From Bradyrhizobium diazoefficiens (lineage in GTDB: Bacteria; Pseudomonadota; Alphaproteobacteria; Rhizobiales; Xanthobacteraceae): a stretch of DNA of 64,000 nt. Location: the NCBI RefSeq assembly GCF_016599855.1, contig NZ_CP067041.1:2666001-2730000 (forward strand), written 5' to 3'. The notes below the pieces were generated by a model. That model did not search any database. It saw only the letters and a program-made list of their open reading frames with translations, and was not told the DNA's origin. Both the position numbers and the translations under genes were made by a program. Shown piece by piece: positions 19,113-26,236 of the stretch (the first letter of the stretch is position 1; each line of letters opens with the position of its first letter).

Positions 19113-20069
19113 CTATGCCGACAGGCGTGGCCCCATGGCCTCGTTCGCGCGAACGGTTCGATACCCGAGCATCCGTTCTGCTTCCTCGAGTCCGCTCTGA
19201 AGATCTCCGGTCGTGCTGATCTTGCCGAGGTCGACGCCGAGCGCGACCAGCGCCTGTGCGACATCGGCGGACAGGCCCGTGACGATGACGGTGCTGCCCA
19301 TCAGCCGAGCCGCGGCGATCGTCTGAATCAGGTGATTGGCGACCTTGGAATCGACCGCAGCGACGCCGGTGATGTCCATCACCACCATTCTGGCCCGGTT
19401 CGCACGAATGCTTCGCAAAAGTCCATCCGTCAGTTGTTTTGCGCGCTGGGAGTCGATCATGCCGATGATCGGCAGAATGAGCAGCCCTTCGCGGATCTGG
19501 AGAACGGGCGTAGACAGCTCGCGGATCGCATCCTGCTGAAGATTGATTGTGCGCTCGCGTTCACTGATCAGCACATCCGTCATGATGCCGATGTCGAAGA
19601 ACGCCACCTTCTTCAGCGACATGAAGCGCTTGAAGGCGTCGTTCGGATCCTTTGCCAGGCTTTTCATGATGTCGTTTCCGAGCGCCCGCAGCAATTGATA
19701 GAACGCGCCGAGAAACACGGGTGTCGATACGCCATGCCGGCTGTAAAGCAGGGCCAGCGCAATCCGCTGCTCGACATAGTTGCGATCATATTGCGCGGCT
19801 GTCATTGCCGCGAGATGCTCGCGTTTGCGGCGCTTGGCCTCTTCCAGTACCTCGCGCTTGCCGAACAGCGCCGGGGCCTCGCCCAGATCGTCAAGATATT
19901 GGAAGAAGGCGTCCGTATAACGATCGGTCTGCTGCGCCACCATGTCCCGCAGCGTGATGATGCGTGAAAGATCCTCGCCCGACAGGTCGACGATCTTCTT
20001 GCGCCGATCGATCTCAGCCTCGGTGAGCGGGATGGAAGATAATTGCAGCCTGGATTGTTGATCCACCAT
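19113..20069 (-). CDS. rsbR: Stressosome sensor RsbR with N-terminal globin-like domain
   Basis: 318 residues. Residues 15-165 form a globin-coupled-sensor-like (protoglobin) domain (LTEAEIDRRKKIVDLS, then REHLAAMTAAQYDRNYVEQR, then GAFYQLLRALG). A linker helix (about 166-186) leads to a C-terminal STAS domain (about 187-310). The two phospho-acceptor positions are Ser207 (GMIDSQRAK) and Ser241 (AAVDSKVAN), spaced 34 residues apart like Thr171 and Thr205 of B. subtilis RsbRA. The ATG at 20069 follows a strong AGGAGG ribosome-binding site. It is the first gene of the locus and would sense gas or redox through heme if the globin pocket is functional. Confidence 0.92.
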   Translation of the reverse strand: MVDQQSRLQLSSIPLTEAEIDRRKKIVDLSGEDLSRIITLRDMVAQQTDRYTDAFFQYLDDLGEAPALFGKREVLEEAKRRKREHLAAMTAAQYDRNYVEQRIALALLYSRHGVSTPVFLGAFYQLLRALGNDIMKSLAKDPNDAFKRFMSLKKVAFFDIGIMTDVLISERERTINLQQDAIRELSTPVLQIREGLLILPIIGMIDSQRAKQLTDGLLRSIRANRARMVVMDITGVAAVDSKVANHLIQTIAAARLMGSTVIVTGLSADVAQALVALGVDLGKISTTGDLQSGLEEAERMLGYRTVRANEAMGPRLSA

Positions 20070-20396
20070 CCGTCCTCCTGCCACAATAGACTGCCCGGCA
20101 TCAATCGATGCTGGTCGGCTATATCATGATGGAACTGTATCGAACGCCACACATGCCTGTCGCAGCGACCTAGCGGAATATTGAAGCCCAACTGGTTACT
20201 GATCGGTACGATTCGTACTATCGCACCGGTAGCAAAACCGTGTCAATGTAGCTTCGCTCGTGCAGCCCGATCGCGGGGATGACCCTTAAAGCAAAGTAAA
20301 ACAAGCAAGGTAAAACGCCGCCCGGAATTGGGCGGCGTTTCATTCCTGAACGTGCAGAGGGTGTTGAAATCTATTCTACACGAAATCCCGCAAATC
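20070..20396. other. Promoter region of the stressosome operon, no gene
   Basis: About 327 bases. It contains a short palindrome TACGATTCGTA at 20207-20217 and the terminator described separately. No sigma-factor consensus could be assigned with confidence. Confidence 0.4.
20313..20340 (-). terminator. Rho-independent terminator after the class II aldolase gene
   Basis: An 11-base-pair perfect stem, AAACGCCGCCC with GGGCGGCGTTT, around the loop GGAATT. On the minus strand the stem is followed by TTTTA. It sits about 57 bases past the stop of the class II aldolase gene, which is read in this direction. Confidence 0.8.
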
Positions 20397-21176
20397 TCAA
20401 GAGCGGTAGCCCGGAAGCTCGCGGTCGAGCTTGCGCAGCAGCGGCGGCCACACCAGGTTGGTCGCGCGCAATTCGGCGCGGTCGCGGTTGGCGAGCAGCT
20501 CGGTGTTCTTCTCGATGGCGTTCCCCTCGACGGGATAGACCGGCGTGCCAAGCGCGCGGGTGCGCACCTGCATCGAGCAGGCGCGCTCGAGGTGGTACAT
20601 GCGTTCGAAAGCGGAGGCGACCGAGCGGCCGACGGTCAAGGTGCCGTGGTTGCGCAGGAGCATGTGATTGTGGTCGCCGAGGTCCTTCTGCAGGCGTGGC
20701 CGTTCGTCGTGATCGAGCGCGATGCCTTCATAATCGTGATAGGCGAGGTCGTGGGTGACGAGCTGCGCGGTCTGGTTCAGCGGCAAGAGGCCTTCGGCGC
20801 TGCTCGAAACCGCGGTACCGTCCAGCGTGTGGAGATGCAGCACGCAGATCGCGTCCTCGCGCACCTCGTGGATCGCCGAATGGATGGTGAAGCCGGCCGG
20901 GTTGACGCTGTATTCGCTCTCGCTGAGCTGGTTGCCGTGCAGATCGACCTTGACGAGGCTCGACGCCGTGATCTCGTCGAACATCAGCCCGTAGGGATTG
21001 ATGAGGAAATGATGGTCGGGACCGGGCACGCGCGCGGAGATGTGGGTGTCGACCAGATCGTCCCAGCCGTACAGCGCGACGAGACGATAGCAGGCCGCGA
21101 GATTGACCCGTTGCTGCCACTCGGCCTCCGTCATGTTCGACGGCACTTCTTTCAGGCGCGCTTCCGCTGGTGACAT
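20397..21176 (-). CDS. Class II aldolase/adducin family protein
   Basis: 259 residues. The zinc-binding His pair is in VLHLHTLDG, with a further conserved His in LRNHGTLTVG. The N terminus has the LAACYRLVALYGWDDLVDTHISAR segment common to this family. Members include fuculose and ribulose-phosphate aldolases or epimerases, but this variant lacks a clear substrate signature. It ends in front of a strong terminator, and no sugar-use genes are adjacent. Confidence 0.88.
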   Translation of the reverse strand: MSPAEARLKEVPSNMTEAEWQQRVNLAACYRLVALYGWDDLVDTHISARVPGPDHHFLINPYGLMFDEITASSLVKVDLHGNQLSESEYSVNPAGFTIHSAIHEVREDAICVLHLHTLDGTAVSSSAEGLLPLNQTAQLVTHDLAYHDYEGIALDHDERPRLQKDLGDHNHMLLRNHGTLTVGRSVASAFERMYHLERACSMQVRTRALGTPVYPVEGNAIEKNTELLANRDRAELRATNLVWPPLLRKLDRELPGYRS

Positions 21177-21335
21177 GGCAGATCTCTCCGGACCTCGTTG
21201 TTGTGGGGAGGGAGCCTAGCCTTGCAAATGGCTGGCAGCAAGGCGCACAGAGCGCAGCAGTTCAGCGTAGCCATCATGCTTGTCCGCCGTAGCTCGAACA
21301 GCGAAGGCGGAGGTCGGCGGCTCAGAAGAAGAATT

Positions 21336-22985
21336 TTACGGCGCCGGAATCGACAGCAGGCTGGAAATGCTGCGGCCGCGGATGTCGTAGACGCGGGCGA
21401 ACACCACGTCGTCGCGCTTGATCTCGACCATCACGGGTGCAGTGAGTCCCTTGCAATAGAACTCGCCGAGCGTCATGGCGAAATCGGCCGCGTTGGAATC
21501 CCAGCCGATGGTGAAGTCGGGGCCGAGCGCGACCTGGGCGGGGCGCTGCGGACCGCATACCGCGACCTTCCATTTGCGATTGCGCGGCGGCACTTCCTGG
21601 CGCTCGACGAGCTGCTCGCGCAGTCCGTCCGAGGCCTGCTTCAGCGCGAGGCCCCAATAGTCCAGCATGAAGCGGTCGTCGGCGGCGCGCACGGTGCCGG
21701 CGATGTGGTTGAAGTGGGTGTATTGATAGGGATGCAGCCGGATCATCTCGGCGAGCGGCAGCGCCAGGCCGAAGCAGAACACGGCGAGAGCGGCCGGCTG
21801 CCAGGCGCGGTGATTGGCGCGCAGCCGTTCCACGATCCAGGCAAAGGCAACGCCACCGAGCACCGCCATCGGCGGGATCACGAACACGAAGTGGCGGATG
21901 CCGTTGTAGAGCGCCGGACGTTTCACCATCGCGATGGCGAGCGGCAGGGTGGCTGCCAGTGTCAACATCAGCAGGATGGTCTTGCGGCGGGCCGGAACCT
22001 CGCGGCGCGGCAGCAGCGCGAAAGTTCCGATCACGGCGCCGGCCATCAGCACCAGCATCACTTCGGGCAGCTGGAGCGCGAACAGCGTTGGCAGATACGA
22101 CCAGGGCATATCAGGCACGGACACGATCGCGCCGTCGAACATCTCCTTCCACGGCTTCTCGAAAAAGTGCGAGAAATAGGTCAGCGCCTCGAAGGGATTG
22201 CCGGGCTCCATGATCGACCACGGCCAGATCAGGCCCATCACGAGATAGCCGAGCGCAAGGCCGGGCAGCAGCACGTAGACGACATGGGCGAAACGGCGCA
22301 CCGCCTCGCGAACGCCCTCGCTGCGCAGTTCGTCCAGGAACAGCGGGACGAAGCCGATCATGGCGTAGACCAGCGCCAGTCCGCCGAGAATGCGCGTGCC
22401 GAGCGAGAGGCCGGCACCCAAGCCGACGATCAGGATCGTGCGCGGCGAAGGCTGCGGATATTCCTCGGCAAGCCGGACCAGGCCAAGCATCAGGATGATC
22501 ATCGCCACCGCGAAGGGCGCATCTTTCGGATTCATGAACATGTGGCCGTAGAAGATCGGGCAGAGCGCCAGCAGCAGGAGCGCGGCAAGACCGGCAAGCG
22601 GTCCGCCGACGCGGCGGCCGAGCCGCCACGTCACCGCAAGCCCGATCACGCCGACGATCGCGCCGACCAGGCGTCGCGTCTCGAACAGCTCCAGCGGAAT
22701 GATTTTGTGCAGGAGGGCTGCGAGCATGTCGAAGCCGCCGCCATACATGTAGAGATTGGCAAAGGAGAGCGCGCCCGTGTCCCTGAACCCGGAGCCGTAC
22801 ATGCGCAGCAGCAGGTCGGCATATTCGGCATGGGTGTAGTCGTCCCAGCCGAGCCCGTAGTCGCGGAAGGTGAGGCCAGCGATGACGGCGACGGCGGCCA
22901 GCACCAGCACGGCGAGATCGTCGCAAGTCCGCTCAACCGAGCGCCCGAGAGGCGTATCGATCGCCGAAGTCGTGATGGATGTCAT
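21336..22985 (-). CDS. Glycosyltransferase family 39-type membrane protein
   Basis: 549 residues with about eleven membrane segments. The first periplasmic loop has the acidic motif DYGLGWDDYTHAEYADLL, where GT-C enzymes place their catalytic carboxylates. Another conserved loop is PIFYGHMFMNPKDAPFA. A soluble C-terminal domain of about 130 residues ends the protein. GT39-like proteins transfer sugars from lipid carriers to proteins or lipids. The acceptor is unknown. The ATG at 22985 is well placed. Confidence 0.82.
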   Translation of the reverse strand: MTSITTSAIDTPLGRSVERTCDDLAVLVLAAVAVIAGLTFRDYGLGWDDYTHAEYADLLLRMYGSGFRDTGALSFANLYMYGGGFDMLAALLHKIIPLELFETRRLVGAIVGVIGLAVTWRLGRRVGGPLAGLAALLLLALCPIFYGHMFMNPKDAPFAVAMIILMLGLVRLAEEYPQPSPRTILIVGLGAGLSLGTRILGGLALVYAMIGFVPLFLDELRSEGVREAVRRFAHVVYVLLPGLALGYLVMGLIWPWSIMEPGNPFEALTYFSHFFEKPWKEMFDGAIVSVPDMPWSYLPTLFALQLPEVMLVLMAGAVIGTFALLPRREVPARRKTILLMLTLAATLPLAIAMVKRPALYNGIRHFVFVIPPMAVLGGVAFAWIVERLRANHRAWQPAALAVFCFGLALPLAEMIRLHPYQYTHFNHIAGTVRAADDRFMLDYWGLALKQASDGLREQLVERQEVPPRNRKWKVAVCGPQRPAQVALGPDFTIGWDSNAADFAMTLGEFYCKGLTAPVMVEIKRDDVVFARVYDIRGRSISSLLSIPAP

Positions 22986-23298
22986 GGCTATTGGTGACCC
23001 GGAATCGCCTCTTGGCCCTGCTGGTGCGCGCGGGCCTGCTCCCCGGATTGCCTATAGCGCAGTTCCATTACCAAGTAATTGGGCATTATGGCTAAATTCC
23101 TGATGCGACGCAGCAATTTCCGATAACTTGGGAGCACATAACAGCTAACGGACCGATGCTGAAGGGAATGTGAATAAGTCCCTGATATCCTTCCCTTTAG
23201 GAACGGCGCCGACAATTGGTCGTTGGCGAGGAACGCAGTATGACGGTATCGTGGCGTAGCGGGTGTTGCGCGTGGATGCGCGGCCGGGGGTTTGTTCG
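22986..23298. other. Divergent intergenic region with an EcfG-type promoter
   Basis: About 313 bases between the GT39 gene and the proline-rich membrane protein. Apart from the GGAAC-N16-CGTT element listed separately, I see no gene or repeat. Confidence 0.5.
23200..23224 (+). promoter_or_regulatory. EcfG (general stress sigma factor) promoter candidate
   Basis: GGAAC at 23200-23204, a 16-base spacer, and CGTT at 23221-23224 match the consensus of PhyR/EcfG-controlled promoters in Alphaproteobacteria. It lies 75 bases upstream of the ATG at 23299 in the right orientation. No other full match was noticed in an intergenic region of the window. Confidence 0.6.
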
Positions 23299-24168
23299 AT
23301 GAACGTGGCAGTGTTGATTGCAGGGATTTTCGCCGTGCTGGCGGGCCTCCTTGCAGTCGCTTTTGGCTATTCGATCAGGGATTTCAGTCTCGGCAGCACG
23401 CTCATAACGAGCGGAACGATTGGCGTCTGCTCCGGGATGTTACTGGTCGGCCTCCACGCCGTGCTGCTCGAACTGCAGGCAATCGCCCGCCGTCTGGCCG
23501 GAACGGCCGCGGCTTCAGAGGTTCGCGTGAGGCCGGTGCTGCCGCCAGGCCTCGCGGCGCCAAATGCACTAAGCGCGCCTGCACCGGAGTCCGCTCAGCC
23601 GATGCGCGTCGAGTCATCGCCATCGCCGGCTGCACCGCCATGGCAGGCCGAAGTGCCCGGGCGCCCGCGCGCGGAGGCACCGGTCGAGCCGGAAGCGCCC
23701 CCGCCCTCCCAGGCGGCGCCGGAAGCACCGCGAAGGCGCAACCTGATGTTCGCCTCGAGCTCGCGCAAGGAGCGCGAGCGAGCCGAGGCCAAGGCTGTTG
23801 AGAGCGCGCCACCGCAGGGACGCGCCGAGCCCACGCAGGCTGCCGCGCCCGAGGCTCCGCCTGCGAGCTTCGACGATGCCTGGCCGAAGCCGGATCGCGC
23901 GCGGCCACCGGAGCCGCCCGCGGCGCGTCGGCCGCCGCCACGCCCGTCGTCGACCTTCGAGCCTGCTGCACCTCAGCCCGCATCACCGCCTGCACCCGAG
24001 CCGCCGCCGGCCGAAGCGCCGCAGGTGACAGTGCTCAAATCCGGCATCGTCGATGGCATGGCCTATTCGCTCTATTCCGACGGCTCGATCGAGGCGCAGA
24101 TGCCCGAGGGCATGATGCGCTTCGCCTCGATCGACGAGCTGCGCGCGCATCTTGACCAGCGCGGCTGA
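23299..24168 (+). CDS. Membrane-anchored proline/alanine-rich protein, function unknown
   Basis: 289 residues. Two hydrophobic segments lie near the N terminus (VAVLIAGIFAVLAGLLAVAF and the GTIGVCSGMLLVGLHAVLL region). A long disordered stretch rich in Pro, Ala and Glu follows (about 75-240). It ends in a small conserved domain, VTVLKSGIVDGMAYSLYSDGSIEAQMPEGMMRFASIDELRAHL. I do not recognise a named family. The ATG at 23299 was chosen over an upstream start at 23263 because it begins directly at the first helix. An EcfG-type promoter precedes it. Confidence 0.7.
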   Translation: MNVAVLIAGIFAVLAGLLAVAFGYSIRDFSLGSTLITSGTIGVCSGMLLVGLHAVLLELQAIARRLAGTAAASEVRVRPVLPPGLAAPNALSAPAPESAQPMRVESSPSPAAPPWQAEVPGRPRAEAPVEPEAPPPSQAAPEAPRRRNLMFASSSRKERERAEAKAVESAPPQGRAEPTQAAAPEAPPASFDDAWPKPDRARPPEPPAARRPPPRPSSTFEPAAPQPASPPAPEPPPAEAPQVTVLKSGIVDGMAYSLYSDGSIEAQMPEGMMRFASIDELRAHLDQRG

Positions 24169-24263
24169 AGACCTTCGGATCCAAGTAAAATCTTGCAGTT
24201 CTTGCCGCGAGACCAGTAATCAGTTCATATTTGCCAGTTGTTGCATTTCGGTCAAATGTATTG

Positions 24264-24269
24264 TTGACA
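24264..24269 (+). promoter_or_regulatory. Possible -35 box (TTGACA) upstream of mucR
   Basis: A perfect TTGACA lies 56 bases before the mucR start in an AT-richer stretch. No good -10 hexamer is found at the standard spacing, so this is only a hint. Confidence 0.3.
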
Positions 24270-24324
24270 GAAATTACTTCTCGTCGCCAATGCAGCGGTT
24301 GAGGATTGGAGAGAGGTCGAGCCC

Positions 24325-24744
24325 ATGTCGGATGCCGGGGCTAAGAATTTCATCGAGCTGACGGCGAGCATCGTGTCGGCCTATGTCGGCAACAACCCGA
24401 CACCGGCCGCCGAGATTCCGAACCTGATCAGCCAGGTGCATGGTGCCTTGACGCGGGTGTCGTCAGGCCGCGCCGAGACCGCGCCGCTCGAGCCGGCAAA
24501 GCCGGCGGTCTCCCTGAAGAAGTCGATCGCGCCGGACTATCTGGTGTGTCTGGAAGACGGCAAGCGCTTCAAGTCTTTGAAGCGCCATCTGCGCACCCAG
24601 TACAACATGACGCCCGAGCAATACCGCGAGAAATGGGGCCTGCCGGCCGACTACCCCATGGTCGCGCCAAACTACGCGGTGGCGCGCTCGCAGCTCGCGA
24701 AGAAGATGGGCTTGGGACAGCAGCAGCGGAAAAAAGGGAAGTAG
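24325..24744 (+). CDS. mucR: MucR/Ros-family transcriptional regulator
   Basis: 139 residues. The N-terminal half (FIELTASIVSAYVGNNPT, IPNLISQVHGAL) is the oligomerisation region. The C-terminal half is the Ros-type finger domain with SIAPDYLVCLEDGKRFKSL, then KRHLRTQYNMTPEQYREKWG and LPADYPMVAPNYAVARS. MucR proteins bind AT-rich DNA and broadly control surface polysaccharide, motility and symbiosis or virulence genes. Compared with Ros (Cys2His2), only Cys75 and His88 remain; the others are Asp78 and Gln92/Tyr93. Loss of zinc ligands is known in some rhizobial homologues, so DNA binding may still be intact. Confidence 0.93.
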   Translation: MSDAGAKNFIELTASIVSAYVGNNPTPAAEIPNLISQVHGALTRVSSGRAETAPLEPAKPAVSLKKSIAPDYLVCLEDGKRFKSLKRHLRTQYNMTPEQYREKWGLPADYPMVAPNYAVARSQLAKKMGLGQQQRKKGK

Positions 24745-24762
24745 AGCCGCGCTCAGTCTCAA

Positions 24763-24847
24763 GGGTGGGCAAGGCGCGGAGCGCCGTGCCCACCATCTTT
24801 CTTCGATCGCGCGCGGAGTGGTGGGCACGCTACGCTTTGCCCATCCC
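24763..24847. repeat. Palindromic intergenic repeat (type 2, GGGTGGGCAA arms)
   Basis: Outer arms GGGTGGGCAA and TTGCCCATCCC bracket inner arms GTGCCCACCA and GTGGTGGGCAC. The unit is confined to the gap between mucR and sufE. This style of repeat is common in Bradyrhizobium intergenic regions by memory; copy number was not tested. Confidence 0.7.
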
Positions 24848-24896
24848 ACGATTTTTGCTGCGTGGCTCGAGACGAGCGCTCCTCACCGTGAGGTCT

Positions 24897-25325
24897 TCAC
24901 GAAGCTTCCGCCAGCGCCTCTTTCGCGTCGGTCTTGATGCGATTGACCATCGAGCGCAGGCCATTGGAGCGCTGCGGCGTCAAATGGTCGCGGAAGCCGA
25001 ATTCGTCGAACACGGAAATCGCGTCGGTCGCGAGAATTTCCTGCGGCGTGCGGCCGGAATAGAGCGCCAGCACGATCGCGACCAGCCCGCGCACGATATG
25101 CGCGTCGCTGTCGCCGCGATACTTCAGGATCGGCGCGCCGCCGTCGCGATCGACCAACTTCTGGAGCCAGACCTGGCTGACGCAGCCCTGCACCTTGTTC
25201 TCGGCCGAGTGCTCTTCCTCCGGCATCGGTTCCAGGGTGCGACCGAGCTCGATGACATACCGGTAGCGGTCGTCCCAATCGTCCAGAAGCTCGAAATTGT
25301 CCCTGATGTCGTCAATCGTCGTCAT
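24897..25325 (-). CDS. sufE: Cysteine desulfuration protein SufE
   Basis: 142 residues. SufE accepts persulfide sulfur from the cysteine desulfurase SufS for iron-sulfur cluster assembly. The acceptor Cys48 sits in KVQGCVSQVWL, and the protein has the typical start IDDIRDNFELLDDWDDRYRYVIELGR. It is separated from any other suf gene in this window. The ATG at 25325 is standard. Confidence 0.95.
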   Translation of the reverse strand: MTTIDDIRDNFELLDDWDDRYRYVIELGRTLEPMPEEEHSAENKVQGCVSQVWLQKLVDRDGGAPILKYRGDSDAHIVRGLVAIVLALYSGRTPQEILATDAISVFDEFGFRDHLTPQRSNGLRSMVNRIKTDAKEALAEAS

Positions 25326-25394
25326 TGGTGGCCCGTGGTTCCCGCTCCTGCCAATATAGGGACGCGGGCGGCCGAAATCGATAGGATCTGAGGC

Positions 25395-25826
25395 CTAATT
25401 CGCCGTCTCCGGCCCGTGCCATTCCAGCGCGAGGTCGTCCTGAGTCAGCGTGTCGCGCGGCGCCTCGCTGGTGGCCGCGACATCACCTTCACCGGCGACC
25501 GCGATCGAGCCGGTGTGGTCGGGCGCCTTCTTGTCGGTCTTGTCGTTCTTCTCGAGCTGCTCTTTCTTGTCGTTGATGATCTGGTAGATCTTCTTCGCGC
25601 CGTCCTGGGCCCGCTGGCCGATGATGGTCGCGGCCTGTCCGCCGACCTCGCAGGCCGCCGGCTGGCGCTTGCAGAACTGGCTCATGTCGGAGACGGCCGC
25701 CGTCGCAGCCTGCACCGCGTCGGCAGCGCCGATCTGCGGCAGCTTCTCCGATTCGGGTGTCTTGTCCCGCGGCAGGAGCACCAGCACCAGCCCGAGCCAG
25801 AATGTGATGCGGAGCAGAAAGCGCAT
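25395..25826 (-). CDS. DUF5330 domain protein (small exported or membrane-anchored)
   Basis: 143 residues from the ATG at 25826. An N-terminal hydrophobic segment (RFLLRITFWLGLVLVLLP) acts as signal or anchor. The domain follows with AADAVQAATAAVSDMSQFCKRQPAACEVGGQA, containing two conserved cysteines. The C-terminal third is charged and disordered. The frame is open much further upstream (to 26201), but that part is not protein-like. Function unknown. Confidence 0.75.
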   Translation of the reverse strand: MRFLLRITFWLGLVLVLLPRDKTPESEKLPQIGAADAVQAATAAVSDMSQFCKRQPAACEVGGQAATIIGQRAQDGAKKIYQIINDKKEQLEKNDKTDKKAPDHTGSIAVAGEGDVAATSEAPRDTLTQDDLALEWHGPETAN

Positions 25827-26236
25827 CTTGTCGACCTGTATGTTAGATCTGGCCCGCGGCGATCTCCGCGCGGCGTTCGGATCTAGCAACTCTCGATAAA
25901 TCGCAAGTGATTGCCTTGAGCTTAATTCGCGGAAAATTGACGCAAAAATCTTCGCAAACTTTGGTGTCGTAAATTTTCGATTGATTCCAGCGTCCGTGGT
26001 TGTCCGGCCCTGCATATCCACCAATTCGAAACCATGAGCGGGGCGACGAAACCCTGTGTTCACCATCCCCGATGATGACATTGTCAAATCGCCTAAAAAT
26101 CTCCGCGATAACGCGGCGTCCGGCCGCACGCCGATCCGCCTTAGCACTCGTTTAAGGTCGCTCTGACACGGTGGCTCAACGATAAGGAGGCGTTCCGGCA
26201 CGTCTTCAAAGACGATTGAGCCGAAGCGCGAGACCC
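25827..26236. other. Divergent, AT-rich intergenic region
   Basis: About 410 bases between the DUF5330 gene and the PAS kinase. It is noticeably richer in A and T than its surroundings near 25900-26000. It contains a short palindrome TGACATTGTCA at 26076-26086. A good AAGGAGG at 26184-26190 is too far from the chosen kinase start to serve it. No gene is evident. Confidence 0.4.

Noticed and set aside
21198-22997. A 599-codon plus-strand open frame opposite the GT39 gene
   Set aside because: Low-complexity His/Gln/Arg-rich translation, typical of antisense to membrane-protein genes.
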